From NCBI GenBank assembly GCA_946570335.1, contig CAMNYG010000025.1, positions 1 to 10,499 on the forward strand: DNA of 10,499 bases. Reading direction: 5' to 3'. The stretch comes from an uncultured Dietzia sp. (GTDB lineage: Bacteria > Actinomycetota > Actinomycetes > Mycobacteriales > Mycobacteriaceae). The position numbers and the translations under genes are program-made. A model generated the notes under the pieces. It ran no database searches. It saw nothing but the letters and a program-made list of their open reading frames with translations, and had not been told where the DNA came from. Below are positions 9,288-10,499 of this stretch, piece after piece (positions within the stretch are counted from its first letter, which is position 1; every line of letters begins with the position of its first letter).

Positions 9288-9294
9288 CGCCCTC

Positions 9295-9981
9295 ATGCCC
9301 CGACCTCCGAGCCACCCGAAACCGCCTACCGTCCCGGACACCTCGAATCGGCCGACCGGTGAACACCGCTCGGGCGTCGCGAGCCGGTCTCGAGGACCGA
9401 GATCCCGGGCCGCCGCCGGTGTGGGTGCGGCGCTGGCGGGTGTCGTCGTCGTCATCGGGTTCTTCGTCGGCACCGTCGCCGGGGCCGCGCCGATGCCCGC
9501 GGCCCCGGGTCACGCCCTCGACACCGACCTCACCAGCCCGCGCGGCACCGACACCGGAAAAACCACGGCGATCGCCGCTCTCGCCGCCGCGCGGAAGATC
9601 GCGGACGGCACCCCGGGCACCGACATGGTGTCCCCTGCCGTGGTTGTCGACCTCGGTTACGCGCCGGTGGTAGAGCGGACGTCGGCCGCCAAGGGCACAG
9701 GCGACTGCTCGTCCCCGGTGCCGCTCCCGCGGTCGTTCGAACCCGCCTGCCGCGTACACGACCTGGGCTACGACCTTCTGCGCGTGGCGCACCGACACCA
9801 GGTTCCGATCCCACCCGGGCTCCGGTCCGACCTCGACGCCCTGTTGGCGCGACAGCTGCACGAGTCGTGCGAGGGGCGGACGGCGTGCACGGTGATGGCG
9901 GACATCGCCCACGCGGCCGTCCACCTCAACACCGTGCGCCAGAGGCACGGTGCGCCCGTCGAGGAAACGCTGCCGTGGTGA
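9295..9981 (+). CDS. Membrane-anchored prokaryotic phospholipase A2 family protein
   Basis: 228-aa protein with a basic, proline-rich cytoplasmic start (1-40), one hydrophobic segment (about 41-65, GVGAALAGVVVVIGFFVGTVAG) acting as signal anchor or uncleaved signal, and an exported domain. The signature region GDCSSPVPLPRSFEPACRVHDLGYD (136-160) matches prokaryotic phospholipase A2: Cys138 and Cys152 would form one disulfide, His155-Asp156 are the catalytic pair, and Cys192/Cys198 would form a second disulfide. Asp137 beside Cys138 and Asp156 could bind calcium, as in the Streptomyces enzyme. The predicted role is hydrolysis of glycerophospholipid sn-2 esters outside the cytoplasmic membrane; substrate and purpose are unknown. 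The ~70-residue spacer between anchor and catalytic region is Ala/Thr-rich, with no recognised domain. It is divergent from the kinase gene, and its stop overlaps the start of the next gene. Confidence 0.85.
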   Translation: MPRPPSHPKPPTVPDTSNRPTGEHRSGVASRSRGPRSRAAAGVGAALAGVVVVIGFFVGTVAGAAPMPAAPGHALDTDLTSPRGTDTGKTTAIAALAAARKIADGTPGTDMVSPAVVVDLGYAPVVERTSAAKGTGDCSSPVPLPRSFEPACRVHDLGYDLLRVAHRHQVPIPPGLRSDLDALLARQLHESCEGRTACTVMADIAHAAVHLNTVRQRHGAPVEETLPW

Positions 9982-10499
9982 CCCGGGTCGTCGCGCGGAT
10001 CACGTTCTACGCCATGGTCATATACATGCTGGTGGGCGCGCTGGGGTCCGTCGTGTGGTGGGCACTCGACTCGGGGCCGCTGGCAACGGATCCGCGTCTC
10101 GTCCTGAACGACCCGGCCGCGTCGCCCGCCATCCGCGTATACGGCGACCACCCCGGTCTCGACCCGGACCACGCGGCGCGGCTGACCACCGACGCCCTCG
10201 TCGCTGCCGGCGGATTCGACAGGTCCATCCTGCTGGTGACCATCCCCACCGGGTCGGGGTGGGTCGACCCCGCGCAGGTGACGGCGATCGAGGACTGGTC
10301 CGGGGGCGACGTGGCGACGGTGGCGATGCGCTACTCCTCCGCGCCCTCGGCAGCCGTGTACGCACTCCGACCGGAGCTGGCGGCTGACTCCGCACACGCG
10401 ATCCTCGCCGAGATCACCTCGCGGCTCCGTGCCCTCCCCCGCGACGACCGTCCGCGGCTGGTGGTCCACGGACTGAGCCTGGGCGCGCAGGCCGGGGCG
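9978..10499 (+). CDS. Abhydrolase_9-type membrane alpha/beta-hydrolase, N-terminal part (runs off the right edge)
   Basis: Open frame of 174 codons from GTG (9978-9980, overlapping the phospholipase TGA as GTGA) to the window edge without a stop. A basic start is followed by one hydrophobic helix (about 8-30, ITFYAMVIYMLVGALGSVVWWAL). The rest fits the alpha/beta-hydrolase family known as Abhydrolase_9 (PF10081): IRVYGDHPGLDPDHAARLT, GGFDRSILLVTIPTGSGWVDP (79-98), GDVATVAMRYS (110-120), and the nucleophile elbow VVHGLSLGAQAG with Ser167 at the edge. Family members I recall usually have several N-terminal membrane helices and over 450 residues; this one has a single helix. The substrate of the family is not established to my knowledge. 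Translational coupling to a phospholipase A2 suggests joint action on envelope lipids. The acid and histidine of the triad lie beyond the window. An in-frame GTG one codon upstream (9975) is an equally possible start. Confidence 0.82.
   Translation, partial: MTRVVARITFYAMVIYMLVGALGSVVWWALDSGPLATDPRLVLNDPAASPAIRVYGDHPGLDPDHAARLTTDALVAAGGFDRSILLVTIPTGSGWVDPAQVTAIEDWSGGDVATVAMRYSSAPSAAVYALRPELAADSAHAILAEITSRLRALPRDDRPRLVVHGLSLGAQAGA

Noticed and set aside
9145..9948. In-frame extension of the sensor kinase to 9948
   Set aside because: It runs antisense through the phospholipase gene and its promoter; the product is low-complexity and lacks any domain.
9768..10469. 233-codon minus-strand frame opposite the phospholipase and hydrolase
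   Set aside because: Antisense shadow; the plus-strand frames carry catalytic motifs of two known families.

Overview
The window is about 10.5 kb of very GC-rich, gene-dense DNA from an actinobacterium. Protein resemblance (PheS and PheT close to the mycobacterial type, NarL-family two-component genes), GTG starts, leaderless-looking promoters and a DtxR/IdeR-type iron box point to the Mycobacteriales (Corynebacterium/Dietzia/Gordonia/Rhodococcus-like). Dietzia is only a guess. I see no tRNA, rRNA, CRISPR array, insertion sequence, integrase or attachment site.

Layout. (1) Positions 1-1674, minus strand: the phenylalanyl-tRNA synthetase genes pheS and pheT, with pheT running off the left edge. 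The pheS leader may hold a leaderless 15-codon upstream ORF followed by a hairpin. (2) Positions 1675-1865: a divergent control region with a strong DtxR/IdeR-like iron box (1787-1805) and a perfect 12-bp palindrome (1769-1780). (3) Positions 1866-7152, plus strand: a tightly packed five-gene catecholate-siderophore uptake operon, consisting of a lipoprotein binding protein, two permeases close to FepD and FepG, an ATPase close to FepC, and a cytoplasmic enterochelin esterase (Fes). Three of the four junctions are 4-base stop/start overlaps. (4) Positions 7166-9144, minus strand: a NarL-type two-component system, a six-helix sensor kinase followed by its response regulator, convergent with the iron operon. 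(5) Positions 9145-9294: a second divergent control region with TAnnnT boxes placed for leaderless transcripts in both directions. (6) Positions 9295-10499, plus strand: a membrane-anchored prokaryotic phospholipase A2 and, coupled to it by a GTGA overlap, an Abhydrolase_9-type membrane hydrolase cut by the right edge.

How the parts work together. The operon would capture a ferric catecholate siderophore at the cell surface, pump it in with ATP, and release iron by ester hydrolysis inside the cell. No siderophore biosynthesis gene is visible, so the ligand could be foreign or made elsewhere in the genome. The iron box predicts repression when iron is plentiful. The two-component system may or may not relate to iron. 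The phospholipase/hydrolase pair looks like a separate envelope-lipid module and is the least familiar part of the window.

Most of the window is conventional. The points most worth a second look are the divergent pheST/iron control region, with overlapping iron box, uORF and palindrome, and the coupled PLA2/Abhydrolase_9 pair.
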